Positions 1 through 9,267 of a stretch of DNA of 64,000 nucleotides are shown piece after piece; the first letter of the stretch is position 1, and every line of letters begins with the position of its first letter. The stretch is from positions 49,713 to 113,712 of the forward strand of contig NZ_AQQX01000010.1 in NCBI RefSeq assembly GCF_000768315.1, given 5' to 3'. Source of the stretch: Pseudooceanicola atlanticus. Its GTDB lineage: Bacteria > Pseudomonadota > Alphaproteobacteria > Rhodobacterales > Rhodobacteraceae. The position numbers and the translations under genes were made by a program. Below the pieces are notes generated by a model. That model was not told the origin of the DNA. It saw only the letters and a list, made by a program, of their open reading frames with translations, and ran no database searches.

Positions 1-358
1 TGCGGGAGCGGGGTGCTTTGGCATCGGGTGGCGTCCTGTCCTTGCCCCGAAATGGCGTCCCGCCCCCCCTGTCGCCCACGGGCCACTCTCAAGGCCAGAG
101 CCCGCAAGACCATTGACTTTAGCGCTCACAACCGCCATGTCCCCGCTTGTGCCGCACTGCCGCGTGAGCAGGCGGGCGCGCCCCATGGCAGCGCCGGGCA
201 CATTTTCCCTTGGTTCCCATTTCACGCGGGGGGTCAGACGCCCGAACGGTGGTCCCGGCAATGCGGCCGGCCTGTCGCAGGGCGCAACCCGTGCGTTCTC
301 CGGTACAGATCCGGACGCCCGACAGATGGCCGGGGGCCTTGCCCGCCGGCGAAAGGAT
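1..358. other. Upstream region without a supported gene
   Basis: This stretch in front of the DEAD-box helicase holds open frames on both strands, but none has a recognisable domain or a good ribosome binding site. One of them would extend the helicase by 82 residues, but that extension is Arg/Pro-rich and lies outside the conserved fold. I see no tRNA, hairpin terminator or clear promoter here. Confidence 0.5.
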
Positions 359-1711
359 ATGTCTTTGGACTTTGACATGCTGGGGCTGCCGCCCCGACTA
401 CTGACGAACCTGGCCGAGATGGGCCTGACCGATCCCACCCCAATCCAGGTCAAGGCCATCCCCCATGCGATGGACGGCCGCGACGTGATGGGCCTGGCCC
501 AGACCGGCACCGGCAAGACCGCCGCCTTCGGCCTGCCGCTGCTGAGCACGATCATGCGGATGGAAGGCCGCCCAGAGGCCAAGACCTGCCGCGGCCTGAT
601 CCTGGCCCCGACGCGGGAACTGGCCAAGCAGATCCTCGACAACCTGCGCGCCTATTCCGACGGCAGCAGCGTACGCATCGGCCTCGTGGTCGGCGGCGTG
701 TCGATCAATGCGCAGATCAACCGCCTGCAGCGTGGCACCGACCTTCTGGTCGCCACGCCGGGCCGCCTGATCGACCTGCTGGACCGCAACGCGATCCGGC
801 TGGACCGGACCGAGTTCCTGGTGCTGGACGAGGCCGACCAGATGCTCGACCTGGGCTTCATCCACTCGCTGCGCCGTATCGCCACACTGCTGCCGAAAGC
901 GCGTCAGACGATGCTGTTCTCGGCCACGATGCCGAAACAGATGGAAGAGATCTCGCGCGCCTACCTGACCGATCCGATCCGGATCGAGACCGCACCGCCG
1001 GGCAAACCGGCCGAGAAGATCGACCAATGCGTGCACTTCATCGCCCAGGCCGCCAAGACCGACCTGCTGATCGAACACCTGGATCAGCATCGCGACGAGG
1101 CGGCGCTGGTCTTCGGGCGCACGAAACACGGCTCTGAAAAGCTGATGAAGGCACTGGTGGCGGCGGGCTATGCCGCGGCCTCGATCCACGGCAACAAGAG
1201 CCAGGGTCAGCGCGACCGTGCCATCGCCGCCTTCAAGGCCGGCGAGATCAAGGTGCTGGTGGCGACCGACGTGGCCGCGCGGGGCATCGACATCCCCGAG
1301 GTGCGCTACGTCTACAACTACGACCTGCCCAACGTGCCGGACAATTACGTGCACCGGATCGGCCGGACCGCGCGTGCGGGCCGCGACGGCACCGCGATCG
1401 CCTATTGCGCCCCGGCAGAGTTGAGCGAGTTCCTGGACATCCAGAAGGTCATGGGCCGCAAGATCCCCGTGGCCAGCGGTACGATCTGGACCCGCGAAGA
1501 AGGTGCAGCCGCCGACAAGGCGGCCAAGCAGCGTCGCGGTGGCGGCGGTGGTGGCCCGAAAGGCGGCAATGGCGGGAAATCCCGTCGCGGCGGCGGCAAG
1601 CCCCGCGCCAATGCCGGTTCCAATTCGGGCGCGAATGCCAATGGCGGCCAGAAACAGGGCCAGAAGGCAGGCGGCGGACGCCGCCGGTCGCGCAAGTCGC
1701 GCGCGGCCTGA
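359..1711 (+). CDS. DEAD-box ATP-dependent RNA helicase
   Basis: An ATP-dependent RNA helicase, likely acting in ribosome assembly or mRNA decay (RhlE/CsdA-like; the subtype is not certain). From the ATG at 359 it has 450 residues. Motifs are in order: Q motif TDPTPIQ (24-30), Walker A AQTGTGKT (47-54), PTREL (84-88), TPGR (133-136), DEAD (157-160) and SAT (188-190), followed by the second RecA domain with HRIGRTARAGR. The last ~65 residues are a disordered Gly/Arg/Lys/Asn-rich tail typical of RNA-binding helicase tails. I chose this start because the Q-motif Phe lies just after it and GAAAGGA precedes it; the frame is open upstream to 113 but carries no homology there. A hairpin terminator follows. 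Confidence 0.95.
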   Translation: MSLDFDMLGLPPRLLTNLAEMGLTDPTPIQVKAIPHAMDGRDVMGLAQTGTGKTAAFGLPLLSTIMRMEGRPEAKTCRGLILAPTRELAKQILDNLRAYSDGSSVRIGLVVGGVSINAQINRLQRGTDLLVATPGRLIDLLDRNAIRLDRTEFLVLDEADQMLDLGFIHSLRRIATLLPKARQTMLFSATMPKQMEEISRAYLTDPIRIETAPPGKPAEKIDQCVHFIAQAAKTDLLIEHLDQHRDEAALVFGRTKHGSEKLMKALVAAGYAAASIHGNKSQGQRDRAIAAFKAGEIKVLVATDVAARGIDIPEVRYVYNYDLPNVPDNYVHRIGRTARAGRDGTAIAYCAPAELSEFLDIQKVMGRKIPVASGTIWTREEGAAADKAAKQRRGGGGGGPKGGNGGKSRRGGGKPRANAGSNSGANANGGQKQGQKAGGGRRRSRKSRAA

Positions 1712-1720
1712 TACGGGCCT

Positions 1721-1743
1721 CGCGGATGCCTGATGCATCCGCG
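1721..1743 (+). terminator. Rho-independent terminator of the helicase gene
   Basis: A perfect 9-bp stem (CGCGGATGC / GCATCCGCG) with loop CTGAT lies ten bases after the helicase stop and is followed by a T-rich stretch ending in TTTTT. Confidence 0.75.
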
Positions 1744-1781
1744 ACATTGCTTTTTCCCGCGGGGCGGTGTGACATGTAGAC

Positions 1782-2519
1782 ATGCACCGCCCCGTTTTCA
1801 TGCGTGCCCTTGCGGGCCTGACGCTGGCGACCGGCCTGATGGCCCCCGCCCCGCAGGCCCATGCCGTCGCCGATTGCGCCACCGATGCGATGCTGGTGTT
1901 TGACGGGTCCGGCTCGATGAACGAGTTCGGCTATGACCCCAGCGAACGCACCCGCATTCAGGAGGCGCGCGAGGCCGTGTCCCGCGCCATGCCACAGATC
2001 GCGCCGGTGCGGCGGATCGGGCTTGTCATCTACGGCCCCGGAGAGGCGTCATGCGACGGGATCGACCTGCGGTTCGGCCCGCGTGTCGATGCGGCGGGGC
2101 CGGTGATCGACGCGGTGAACGCGCTGCGGCCCGGCGGGCTGACGCCGCTGGCCAATTCCGTGCAGGCGGCCGCCGAGGCGCTGGATTACCGCAACGAGGC
2201 CGGAATCGTCGTGCTGGTCACCGATGGCAACGAAACCTGCGGCGGACGGCCCTGTAGCCTGGGCGCGGCGCTGGCGGCCGAGGCGCGAGACCTGACGGTC
2301 CACGTGATCGGGTTCCGCACGGTGGTGGATTACTGGACCTGGGACAATCCCGAACAGGAGGTCTTTGCCGGCGACGACAGCGTGGCGCGGTGCCTCGCCG
2401 ATCGCACGGGGGGCATGTATGTCTCGACGAGGACGGTCGACGAATTGTCGGCCGCATTGCAGGACACGCTGGGCTGTGCGCTGATCGGCGCGCGCGAGCA
2501 GGATCTGCGGGCGGGCTGA
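1782..2519 (+). CDS. Secreted von Willebrand factor A domain protein
   Basis: A 245-residue exported protein with a hydrophobic N-terminal signal (about residues 7-28, ending in an AHA-like cleavage site) and a single VWA domain. The metal-ion-dependent adhesion site is intact: DGSGS at 41-45, Thr121 in GGLTP and TDG at 147-149. Several cysteines (32, 91, and a cluster near 153-158) may form periplasmic disulfides. VWA proteins of this kind bind partner proteins through Mg2+, but nothing here shows the partner. It ends 3 bases from the convergent ChaC-like gene. A second in-frame ATG at 1800 would still keep the signal peptide. Confidence 0.85.
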   Translation: MHRPVFMRALAGLTLATGLMAPAPQAHAVADCATDAMLVFDGSGSMNEFGYDPSERTRIQEAREAVSRAMPQIAPVRRIGLVIYGPGEASCDGIDLRFGPRVDAAGPVIDAVNALRPGGLTPLANSVQAAAEALDYRNEAGIVVLVTDGNETCGGRPCSLGAALAAEARDLTVHVIGFRTVVDYWTWDNPEQEVFAGDDSVARCLADRTGGMYVSTRTVDELSAALQDTLGCALIGAREQDLRAG

Positions 2520-2522
2520 GCC

Positions 2523-3260
2523 CTAGCCGCCCTGCCCCACCGGCGCCACCGCCCGCACATCGCGCAGCAGCGCCTTGAGGTCTGGATCGTCGATGCCCAT
2601 GGCGTCGAACTGCGCCAGGGTGTTTTCGAGATATTCCAGCGACGTGCCCAGAAACCCCTCGCCCTTGGCGATGTAATCGACCTGGAGTGCGCGAGGCAGG
2701 TCGATCTCGATCATGTCGGCCTCGGGGTCGGCGACGAAGGCCATGGCGGTGATCGGCCCCTGCGGCGTCGCGGCGGGGGCGAAGACCGGGTAATAGGCAT
2801 GGGCGATCATCTCGCGCCGCCAGAGCCGTTCGGTTTCTTCCTCGACCTGGTCGGCGGGAATACGGAAGACGAGGCCATCGCAGCGCCCGCCCTCGGCCAG
2901 GCCCGCCATCAGGCCCGGCGCCTCGGCAGAGCCACGGGCGCCCCGGCGGTCGACCAGGCACATGGCGCGGGAATAGCCTTCGAAGACCGCATGGCGGACT
3001 TCGTCGAAGAGGATGCCCGGATCCCACATGAGAGAGCCGTAGGCGAAGACCCAGAGCGGCCCCTCGTGCCCAGCCAGGAATTTGTGGCGGGTGGCTTCCC
3101 TGTCTTCGTCGGTGCGCCGCCAGGGCATGGGCACCCCGCGTTCGATCATCCGGCGGTCCATCTCCTCGAGGTCGAGGTCGCGGAAGTAGCTGTCCTCGGG
3201 CGGGCGAATCTGGCCGGCAAGCGCGGGGTGATGGCGGAAGGCGGAGGCAGGTATGGGCAT
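2523..3260 (-). CDS. ChaC-like gamma-glutamylcyclotransferase
   Basis: A 245-residue cytosolic protein of the ChaC/GGCT family, which cleaves gamma-glutamyl peptides such as glutathione to give 5-oxoproline. The substrate-loop signature YGSLMW is at residues 74-79 within FAYGSLMWDPG, followed by family blocks CLVDRRG and GLVFRIP. Length fits ChaC proteins plus a roughly 60-residue N-terminal extension. The catalytic Glu cannot be assigned with certainty by eye. It is convergent with the VWA gene and transcribed away from the dioxygenase-like gene, with a 203-bp divergent intergenic region that carries both promoters. Confidence 0.88.
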   Translation of the reverse strand: MPIPASAFRHHPALAGQIRPPEDSYFRDLDLEEMDRRMIERGVPMPWRRTDEDREATRHKFLAGHEGPLWVFAYGSLMWDPGILFDEVRHAVFEGYSRAMCLVDRRGARGSAEAPGLMAGLAEGGRCDGLVFRIPADQVEEETERLWRREMIAHAYYPVFAPAATPQGPITAMAFVADPEADMIEIDLPRALQVDYIAKGEGFLGTSLEYLENTLAQFDAMGIDDPDLKALLRDVRAVAPVGQGG

Positions 3261-3463
3261 TCGGTATCCGGTTGGTGGCTGGGGCGGAGTGAACCTGCTT
3301 TGCGCGGGGAGGGAAACCCGAAAACGGCGCTGACGCGGCGACGGCCGGGGACACGCCTGCCGTTGCAGCGTTCACAAGATCGGGAACGGGGCATGGCGAC
3401 GGAGCCGCGCGGACGCTGCGTACTACCTGTCCAAGCAGACGCAGATGCGCAGAAAGGACCCCC

Positions 3464-4144
3464 ATGACCCAGGACAGCCCCAAGACCCTGACCCGCCGTG
3501 ACAGCCTGATCACCCTTGCCGTGACCGCAACGGGGCTGATGATCCCGCGGGCGGCGCTGGCGCAGGACACCTCTCAGCTGCTGATGGGCAGCGATGTGTG
3601 CAGCCTGGTGCCGGAAACGACGGAAGGGCCCTATTACGTCGCCGACCGCATGATCCGCAGCGATATCCGCGAGGATCGCGACGGGCAGCCACTGCTGATG
3701 CGGATGCAGGTGGTGGACCCGCGCTGTGCCCCGATCGAGGGCGCGCGGGTGGATATCTGGCATTGCGACGCGCAGGGCACCTATTCCGCCTTTGGCGACG
3801 GCCGCGGCGAAACCTTCCTGCGGGGCACGCAGATGGCCGATGCGCGGGGCGTGGTGGAGTTCACGACGATCTATCCCGGCTGGTATCCGGGGCGGACGGT
3901 GCATATCCATTTCAAGGTCTACCTGGATGCGCAGACCCTGCTGACCGGGCAGATATTCTTCGACGACGGCAATTCCGAGGCGATCTATGCCTCTGACCCC
4001 GCCTATGCGCGCAGCGACCGGCGGCGCGTGGTGAACCGCAATGACGGGATCGCCCGGCGGGCCGGAGAGGCATCTGTCGCAAGATTGTCGCGCGGGCAGA
4101 ACGCCTACCTGGCGCAGCTGATCGTGGGGGTGCGGGACGGCTGA
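3464..4144 (+). CDS. Tat-exported intradiol ring-cleavage dioxygenase-like protein
   Basis: A 226-residue member of the protocatechuate/catechol intradiol dioxygenase superfamily (non-haem Fe3+). A twin-arginine signal is visible (TRRDSL at 10-15 followed by a hydrophobic run to ALAQ at 31-34), so it is exported folded. The Fe ligands Tyr/Tyr/His/His are present in TTEGPYY (52-58) and GWYPGRTVHIHF (139-150), and the fold signature DIWHCD is at 97-102. Exported single-domain relatives have no well-established substrate; this is not a classical catechol dioxygenase. AAAGGA lies 6 bases before the ATG. No catabolic genes lie nearby. Confidence 0.88.
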   Translation: MTQDSPKTLTRRDSLITLAVTATGLMIPRAALAQDTSQLLMGSDVCSLVPETTEGPYYVADRMIRSDIREDRDGQPLLMRMQVVDPRCAPIEGARVDIWHCDAQGTYSAFGDGRGETFLRGTQMADARGVVEFTTIYPGWYPGRTVHIHFKVYLDAQTLLTGQIFFDDGNSEAIYASDPAYARSDRRRVVNRNDGIARRAGEASVARLSRGQNAYLAQLIVGVRDG

Positions 4145-4174
4145 CTGGTTCCCTCAGACCGTGATGCAAAGAAA

Positions 4175-4203
4175 AACGCCCCGATCCTGAGGATAGGGGC
4201 GTT
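4175..4203 (-). terminator. Terminator after rpmD
   Basis: A hairpin with outer arms ACGCCCC / GGGGCGT and inner arms ATCC / GGAT is followed on the minus strand by TTTTTC. It ends the ribosomal protein transcript about 40 bp after the rpmD stop. rplO and secY, which usually follow rpmD, are not in this window. Confidence 0.8.
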
Positions 4204-4243
4204 TCCGATTTCTGATATCCGGCGGACCGGATGATCGCCTTGA

Positions 4244-4429
4244 TTAAGCTTTTTCTTCGACGATCTCGACCAGGTGCGGGATCTTGCGGATCATGCCGCG
4301 GACCGAGGGGGTGTCCTCAAGCTCGCTGGTCTTGTGCATCTTGTTCAGGCCCAGGCCGATCAGCGTCTGGCGCTGGATGGCGGGGCGGCGGATCGGCGAA
4401 CCGATCTGTTTCACGACGATGGTAGCCAT
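4244..4429 (-). CDS. rpmD: 50S ribosomal protein L30
   Basis: A 61-residue protein with the usual bacterial L30 length and N-terminus ([14 protein letters not shown]) and the conserved TLIGLGLNK segment. It is a small protein of the large subunit. It starts 3 bases after rpsE and is the last gene of the leftward spc transcript here; a terminator follows. Confidence 0.97.
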   Translation of the reverse strand: MATIVVKQIGSPIRRPAIQRQTLIGLGLNKMHKTSELEDTPSVRGMIRKIPHLVEIVEEKA

Positions 4430-4432
4430 GGA

Positions 4433-5005
4433 TTATGCCTCCTCGGCGATCTGCGACGATTCTGCCGGCGCTTCGTCACGCTTGGGCAGGATGTCGGCCA
4501 CTTTCTTGCCGCGACGCTGAGCCACCATGCGGGGGCTGGACTCTTTGGTGAGGCCGTTCAGCGTGGCGCGGATCATGTTGTAGGGGTTCTGGGAGCCGAT
4601 CGACTTGGCGACGACGTCCTGGATACCCAGCATTTCGAACACGGCACGCATCGGACCACCGGCGATGATACCGGTACCGGTCGGGGCGGTGCGCATGACG
4701 ACGCGGCCAGCGCCGTGGCGGCCTTCCATGTCGTGGTGCAGGGTGCGGCCTTCGCGCAGCGGGACGCGGATCATCTGGCGCTTGGCTTGTTCGGTTGCCT
4801 TGCGGATGGCCTCGGGGACCTCCTTGGCCTTACCTTTGCCAAAGCCGACGCGGCCTTTCTGGTCGCCAACGACGACGAGGGCTGCGAAGCCGAAGCGCTT
4901 ACCACCCTTGACGGTCTTGGACACACGGTTGATCGCAACCAGGCGATCTGCAAATTCCGGAGCTTCGTCGCGATCGCGACCCCGGCGGTTATCATCACGA
5001 GCCAT
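4433..5005 (-). CDS. rpsE: 30S ribosomal protein S5
   Basis: A 190-residue S5, needed for decoding accuracy. The conserved N-terminal dsRNA-binding half ([20 protein letters not shown]) and the C-terminal [12 protein letters not shown] block are present. I start it at the ATG at 5005 (MARDDNRRG), preceded by GAAAGGAG; an upstream in-frame start at 5020 would add only MKGEP, which is the Shine-Dalgarno sequence read as codons. An unusually long 182-bp gap with two hairpins separates it from rplR. Confidence 0.97.
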   Translation of the reverse strand: MARDDNRRGRDRDEAPEFADRLVAINRVSKTVKGGKRFGFAALVVVGDQKGRVGFGKGKAKEVPEAIRKATEQAKRQMIRVPLREGRTLHHDMEGRHGAGRVVMRTAPTGTGIIAGGPMRAVFEMLGIQDVVAKSIGSQNPYNMIRATLNGLTKESSPRMVAQRRGKKVADILPKRDEAPAESSQIAEEA

Positions 5006-5120
5006 GGGCTCTCCTTTCATCGTGGGTCCAGAGACTGGAGCCCGGTTTGTCCAATCCAGGTGAGGTCCTTGCGGAACGCTCCCGGATCATCGGGGCGACG
5101 TGGCGCCCTCTGGTGTGGAA

Positions 5121-5181
5121 GCAGGCGATACCGGAGTATCGCCTGCCCGTTCCGTGGCTGGATGCGCGCGGGGGCGCATCC
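5121..5181 (-). other. Two intercistronic hairpins between rplR and rpsE
   Basis: The otherwise tight operon opens here to 182 bp. Two perfect stem-loops lie in it: an 11-bp stem GCAGGCGATAC / GTATCGCCTGC (5121-5131 and 5136-5146) with loop UCCG on the transcript strand, and an 8-bp stem GGATGCGC / GCGCATCC (5160-5167 and 5174-5181). Neither is followed by a T-run on the minus strand, so a processing site, attenuator or protein-binding leader is more likely than a simple terminator. Confidence 0.6.
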
Positions 5182-5187
5182 GACCGA

Positions 5188-5547
5188 TCAGAGTTTCAGA
5201 CCATTCTCACGGGCCGCATCGGCCAGTGCCTTGATCTTGCCGTGGTACAAGAAACCACCGCGGTCGAAGTAAGCTTCTTCCACGCCGGCTTTCTTGGCAC
5301 GTTCGGCAATCGCCGCGCCGACCTTGGTGGCCGCCTCGACGTTGTTCTTGCCGAAGATACCCAGGTCCTTCTCGAGCGAGGATGCGGACGCCAGGGTGAC
5401 GCCGTTCACATCGTCGATCAGCTGGACGCTGATGTTCTTGTTCGAACGGTGAACCGAAAGACGAACGCGGCCTGCGTTCACCTTGCGGAGTTTGTTCCGG
5501 ACGCGCAGGCGGCGCTTCAGGAACAGGGAGCGTTTGCTTGTAGCCAT
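5188..5547 (-). CDS. rplR: 50S ribosomal protein L18
   Basis: A 119-residue L18, which binds 5S rRNA. Recognised by the Lys/Arg-rich N-terminus, the [17 protein letters not shown] strand and the C-terminal [17 protein letters not shown] signature. It follows rplF by 11 bases. Confidence 0.97.
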   Translation of the reverse strand: MATSKRSLFLKRRLRVRNKLRKVNAGRVRLSVHRSNKNISVQLIDDVNGVTLASASSLEKDLGIFGKNNVEAATKVGAAIAERAKKAGVEEAYFDRGGFLYHGKIKALADAARENGLKL

Positions 5548-5558
5548 CTGTCGCGTCC

Positions 5559-6092
5559 TTACTTCTTCTTGCCTTCCTTACGGAAGATGTACTCGTCCTT
5601 GTACTTGATGCCCTTGCCCTTGTAGGGCTCCGGCGCGCGCCATTCGCGGATATTCGCCGCGACCTGGCCCACAAGCTGAGGGTCGGAACCCTCGACGATC
5701 ACTTCCGTCGGCTTCGGGGTCGTGATGGTGACACCCGCCGGAATGGCGAAGTCGACATCATGGGAGTAGCCGAGGTTCAGCTTCAGCACGTTGCCCTGAA
5801 CAGCGGCACGGTAACCGACGCCGTTGATCTCGAGCTCTTTCTTGAAGCCGTCGGAGACACCCTGGACCATGTTTGCGACCATGGTGCGGGACATGCCCCA
5901 CTGCTGACGGGCGCGCTTGGACTTGCCGCGCGGCGTCACGGTGATGGCGTTGTCTTCCTGCACGATGGTGACATCGTCCGTGGCGGTGAAGCTGTGGGTG
6001 CCTTTCGGCCCCTTCACTTCGACGGTCTGGCCCGAAATCGTCGCGGAGACGCCAGAGGGCAGCTCGACCGGACGTTTACCAATACGAGACAT
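5559..6092 (-). CDS. rplF: 50S ribosomal protein L6
   Basis: A 177-residue L6 of normal length with [15 protein letters not shown] at the start and the diagnostic C-terminal [14 protein letters not shown]. It has two L6 repeats and sits near the factor-binding site of the large subunit. Eleven bases separate it from rpsH upstream. Confidence 0.97.
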   Translation of the reverse strand: MSRIGKRPVELPSGVSATISGQTVEVKGPKGTHSFTATDDVTIVQEDNAITVTPRGKSKRARQQWGMSRTMVANMVQGVSDGFKKELEINGVGYRAAVQGNVLKLNLGYSHDVDFAIPAGVTITTPKPTEVIVEGSDPQLVGQVAANIREWRAPEPYKGKGIKYKDEYIFRKEGKKK

Positions 6093-6103
6093 TGCAGACC
6101 TCC

Positions 6104-6496
6104 TTAGAATACGGTGCAGAGCACTTCGCCGCCAACATTCTGGCTGCGTGCTGCTGCATCCGACATCACGCCCTTGGACGTGGAGACAATCGACACACCC
6201 AGGCCCTGACGGACCTGCGGGACGTCCTTGACACCCATGTAAACGCGACGGCCCGGCGTGGAAACACGCTTGAGTTCGCGGATGACGGGGGTGCCTTCGT
6301 AGTACTTCAGGCTGATTTCGAGGGTCGGGTGACCTTCTGCATTCGTGCCTTTTTCATAGCCGCGGATGTAGCCTTCGTCTGCCAGCACATCCAGGACCCA
6401 TGCGCGCAGCTTGGATGCCGGCGTGGAGACGGTGGATTTGCCGCGCAGCTGGGCGTTGCGGATACGGGTGAGCATATCGCCGATAGGATCGTTCAT
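6104..6496 (-). CDS. rpsH: 30S ribosomal protein S8
   Basis: A 130-residue S8 with the N-terminal [16 protein letters not shown] and the C-terminal GEVLCTVF typical of the family. S8 binds the 16S central domain and, in Escherichia coli, represses its own spc operon by binding near rplE; whether that holds here cannot be read from the sequence. Confidence 0.97.
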   Translation of the reverse strand: MNDPIGDMLTRIRNAQLRGKSTVSTPASKLRAWVLDVLADEGYIRGYEKGTNAEGHPTLEISLKYYEGTPVIRELKRVSTPGRRVYMGVKDVPQVRQGLGVSIVSTSKGVMSDAAARSQNVGGEVLCTVF

Positions 6497-6509
6497 ATCA
6501 CAGCCCTCC

Positions 6510-6815
6510 TTACCAGCTCGATTTCACGAGACCGGGGATCTGGCCGTTGGAGCCCAGTTCCCGCAGCATGATCCGGGAGACCTTGAGCTTACGGTAGTAA
6601 GCATGGGGACGGCCGGTCAGCTGGCAACGGTTGTGAAGACGGGTCGGGGACGAGTTGCGGGGCAGCTCGGCCAGCTTCAGGGTGGCGCGGAAACGCTCTT
6701 CCATCGGCTTGGACTCGTCGTTGATGATTTCTTTCAGTTCGGCGCGCTTGGCAGCGTATTTCTTCACCAGACGCTCGCGCTTTTTCTCGCGCTCAACCAT
6801 GGATTTTTTAGCCAT
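6510..6815 (-). CDS. rpsN: 30S ribosomal protein S14 (zinc-independent form)
   Basis: A 101-residue long-form S14. It lacks the CxxC pairs of the short zinc-binding form (a single Cys in RCQLTGRPH), so this is the zinc-independent version. It lies 16 bases after rplE with a good AGAGAGAG-type purine tract before the ATG. Confidence 0.97.
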   Translation of the reverse strand: MAKKSMVEREKKRERLVKKYAAKRAELKEIINDESKPMEERFRATLKLAELPRNSSPTRLHNRCQLTGRPHAYYRKLKVSRIMLRELGSNGQIPGLVKSSW

Positions 6816-6831
6816 AACTCTCTCTCCCGCG

Positions 6832-7395
6832 TCAGCTGTTGAAGGGCATGTTGAAGTGCTTCAACAGCGCCTTTGCTTCCGCGTCGGTTTTCGCGGTGGT
6901 GGCGATCACGATGTCCAGACCCCAGACCTCATCGACCTTGTCGAAGTTGATTTCGGGGAAGACGATATGTTCCTTCATGCCCATGGCGTAGTTGCCACGG
7001 CCATCGAAGGATTTGCCCGAGACGCCACGGAAGTCGCGGATACGGGGCATGGCGATGGTGATCAGGCGATCCAGGAATTCGTACATCCGGTCAGCGCGCA
7101 GGGTCACCTTGGCGCCCAGCGGCATGTCTTCGCGGACGCGGAAACCTGCGATGGATTTCTTCGCCGTGGTGATCAGGGCCTTCTGGCCGGCGATCAGCGT
7201 CAGGTCTTCCTGAGCCGACTTGGCCTTCTTGCTGTCCTTCACCGCTTCGGCGCCGCAGCCAATGTTCAGGACGATCTTGTCCAGGCGCGGGATCATCATG
7301 TCGTTCGTGTAGCCGAATTCCTCTTTCATGGCAGCACGGATGCTGTCGTTGTAAGCGGCCTTCAGACGCGGGGTGTAGTTCGCGGTATCAAGCAT
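6832..7395 (-). CDS. rplE: 50S ribosomal protein L5
   Basis: A 187-residue L5, which binds 5S rRNA with L18 and contacts the P-site tRNA. Conserved blocks [15 protein letters not shown] and [20 protein letters not shown] are present. Its first 8 bases overlap the end of rplX, which points to translational coupling. Confidence 0.97.
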   Translation of the reverse strand: MLDTANYTPRLKAAYNDSIRAAMKEEFGYTNDMMIPRLDKIVLNIGCGAEAVKDSKKAKSAQEDLTLIAGQKALITTAKKSIAGFRVREDMPLGAKVTLRADRMYEFLDRLITIAMPRIRDFRGVSGKSFDGRGNYAMGMKEHIVFPEINFDKVDEVWGLDIVIATTAKTDAEAKALLKHFNMPFNS

Positions 7396-7699
7396 CGATC
7401 ACGTCCCCCGTGGTCTTGGCGAAACGAACCTTCTTGTCGCCGTCCATCTTGAAACCGACGCGGGTCGGTTTGCCGTTGGCGTCGACGAATGCCAGGTTCG
7501 AGATGTCGATCGGCAGAGCCTTGGGCAGACGCCCGCCCTGCTGGGTCTGGGTCTGACGGGTGTGACGAACGGCCATGTTGATGCCTTCGACCACGGCCTT
7601 GCCATCCTGCGGCATGACCTTGGTGATTTCGCCGGTCTTGCCCTTGTCCTTACCGGACAGGACGATGACCTTGTCACCCTTGCGGAGTTTCGCAGCCAT
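7388..7699 (-). CDS. rplX: 50S ribosomal protein L24
   Basis: A 103-residue L24 with an N-terminal KOW motif ([19 protein letters not shown]). It initiates large-subunit assembly. Its start codon shares one base with the rplN stop and its end overlaps rplE by 8 bases. Confidence 0.97.
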   Translation of the reverse strand: MAAKLRKGDKVIVLSGKDKGKTGEITKVMPQDGKAVVEGINMAVRHTRQTQTQQGGRLPKALPIDISNLAFVDANGKPTRVGFKMDGDKKVRFAKTTGDVIDA

Positions 7700-8067
7700 T
7701 ACAGCACCTCCGGAGCAAGCGAGATGATCTTCATGAAGTTCTTGGCACGCAGTTCGCGCACGACCGGCCCGAAGATACGGGTGCCGACCGGTTCACCTGC
7801 GTTGTTCAGGATGACGGCGGCGTTGCGGTCGAAGCGGATGGAGGTGCCGTCTTCACGACGAACTTCCTTGGCGGTGCGAACGACGACGGCCTTGCGGACG
7901 TCACCCTTTTTCACACGGCCGCGCGGAATGGCTTCTTTCACCGAGACAACGATGATGTCGCCAACCGACGCATAACGACGGTGGGAACCGCCGAGGACCT
8001 TGATGCACTGAACCCGGCGAGCACCGGAGTTGTCAGCGACATCCAGATTGGTCTGCATCTGGATCAT
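7699..8067 (-). CDS. rplN: 50S ribosomal protein L14
   Basis: A 122-residue L14, exactly the standard length, starting [17 protein letters not shown] and containing the [13 protein letters not shown] block. It forms part of intersubunit bridges. A 78-bp gap separates it from rpsQ upstream. Confidence 0.98.
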   Translation of the reverse strand: MIQMQTNLDVADNSGARRVQCIKVLGGSHRRYASVGDIIVVSVKEAIPRGRVKKGDVRKAVVVRTAKEVRREDGTSIRFDRNAAVILNNAGEPVGTRIFGPVVRELRAKNFMKIISLAPEVL

Positions 8068-8145
8068 TTGGTTTCTCCCGACCTTTGGGGAGGGCTGCAG
8101 CGCCCTTGTCCCCCAGGGTTTCGATTAAGCTGGATCGTCGACGCC

Positions 8146-8376
8146 TCAGGCGTTGATGACTTCCCAACGTTTGGTCTTCGATTTCGGTGCGCATTCCTGA
8201 ATGCGGACCTCATCACCTTTCTTGAAGGTGTTGTTCTCATCGTGAGCCCGGTATTTCTTGGACTTACGGATGGTCTTTTTCAGAACCGGGTGCGTGAAGC
8301 GGCGTTCCACCGACACGGTGACGGTCTGGGCGTTGGCGTCAGAAGTGACGACGCCGGACAGGATACGTTTGGGCAT
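8146..8376 (-). CDS. rpsQ: 30S ribosomal protein S17
   Basis: A 76-residue S17 with the OB-fold motifs [17 protein letters not shown] and [15 protein letters not shown]. It is a primary 16S rRNA binder. It starts 12 bases after rpmC. Confidence 0.97.
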   Translation of the reverse strand: MPKRILSGVVTSDANAQTVTVSVERRFTHPVLKKTIRKSKKYRAHDENNTFKKGDEVRIQECAPKSKTKRWEVINA

Positions 8377-8388
8377 CTGGATCTTCCC

Positions 8389-8589
8389 TTATTCGGCAGC
8401 CGAAGCGGCTTTTTCGTTCAGCACGGTCAGGACGCGGGCGGCCTGACGGCGCGCGGCACGCATACGTGCGGGGTTTTCCAGTTGGCCAGTGGCCTGCTGA
8501 AAGCGCAGGTTGAACTGCTCTTTCTTCAGATTGGCCAGCTCTTCACGGAGCTGGTCCGGGGTCTTATCGCGGAGCTCTTGCGCGCTCAT
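8389..8589 (-). CDS. rpmC: 50S ribosomal protein L29
   Basis: A 66-residue L29 near the polypeptide exit tunnel, with [20 protein letters not shown] and the Arg-rich C-terminal helix. GGAAAGAG precedes the start. In most bacteria rplP lies directly upstream; here about 2.8 kb of unrelated genes intervene, so rpmC must be served by a promoter in the 190-bp gap upstream or by read-through. Confidence 0.97.
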   Translation of the reverse strand: MSAQELRDKTPDQLREELANLKKEQFNLRFQQATGQLENPARMRAARRQAARVLTVLNEKAASAAE

Positions 8590-8778
8590 ATCTCTTTCCT
8601 TTCAACATCACCGGTAGGCCCCATAGCGCAAAGCGCCGGGTCACCCTGATTCCGGTGGAGTCATGATGAGGGGGCCGTTTACGCGCGATCCGCCAACAAA
8701 GCAACCCCCTTGCTGCCACGAAGCCTTTCCACCTGCATTCCAAAGGCCGGAGGCCGTCCGATGAGCGGGTTTCGGCGG

Positions 8779-9237
8779 TCAGAGCAGCTCGTAAAACTGG
8801 GATTGCAGCCCTTCGGACGTGCGATGGCCATGGCAGACCGCACGGATGTCTTTCAGCCAGGCATATTTCTGCGAACAGGTCTCGAAGACCGGATTGATGA
8901 CATAGCTGGTATCGGATGACCGGTGGAGGTTGCCCTGTTCCATCAGGGCGACCTGTTCGTCGGTGACCATCTGGTGACCGGTGAAACTGATATAGATCAG
9001 CGCATCGTCATCCGTGCGCAGCAGGATGCGGGCATCGAATTCAAGCCGTCCGCCGGGGCAGATGGTCACCCAATCCCCGCAGGTCGGCAGGACGGTTCCG
9101 CGCAGTCGTTCCCCTTCGAAGGAGCCGCCGCGAACGCTGTAAATCAGACGCCCCGTGTTGCCTTCATCCCGCAGGTCCATTGGCGGCGGCGCATCCGTGA
9201 ACATGTCGAACAGCAGCCTGGTGCCGTGATCCTTCAT
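8779..9237 (-). CDS. DUF3237 family protein
   Basis: A 152-residue small cytosolic protein of the DUF3237 family, recognised by the run GGSFEGERLRGTVLP, CGDWVT, DARILLRTDDDALIYI and the C-terminal ETCSQKYAWLKDI block. No biochemical activity is established for this family. It lies 30 bases after the 2OG-oxygenase-like gene on the same strand, so the two may be co-transcribed. Its codon use and GC look slightly lower than the ribosomal neighbours. Confidence 0.8.
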   Translation of the reverse strand: MKDHGTRLLFDMFTDAPPPMDLRDEGNTGRLIYSVRGGSFEGERLRGTVLPTCGDWVTICPGGRLEFDARILLRTDDDALIYISFTGHQMVTDEQVALMEQGNLHRSSDTSYVINPVFETCSQKYAWLKDIRAVCHGHRTSEGLQSQFYELL

Positions 9238-9267
9238 TTACCACTCCTCTGCCCCCCGATTCATTAG

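Noticed and set aside
398..1882. A 494-codon minus-strand open frame
   Set aside because: Shadow of the DEAD-box helicase gene with Arg/Gln/His-rich low-complexity translation.
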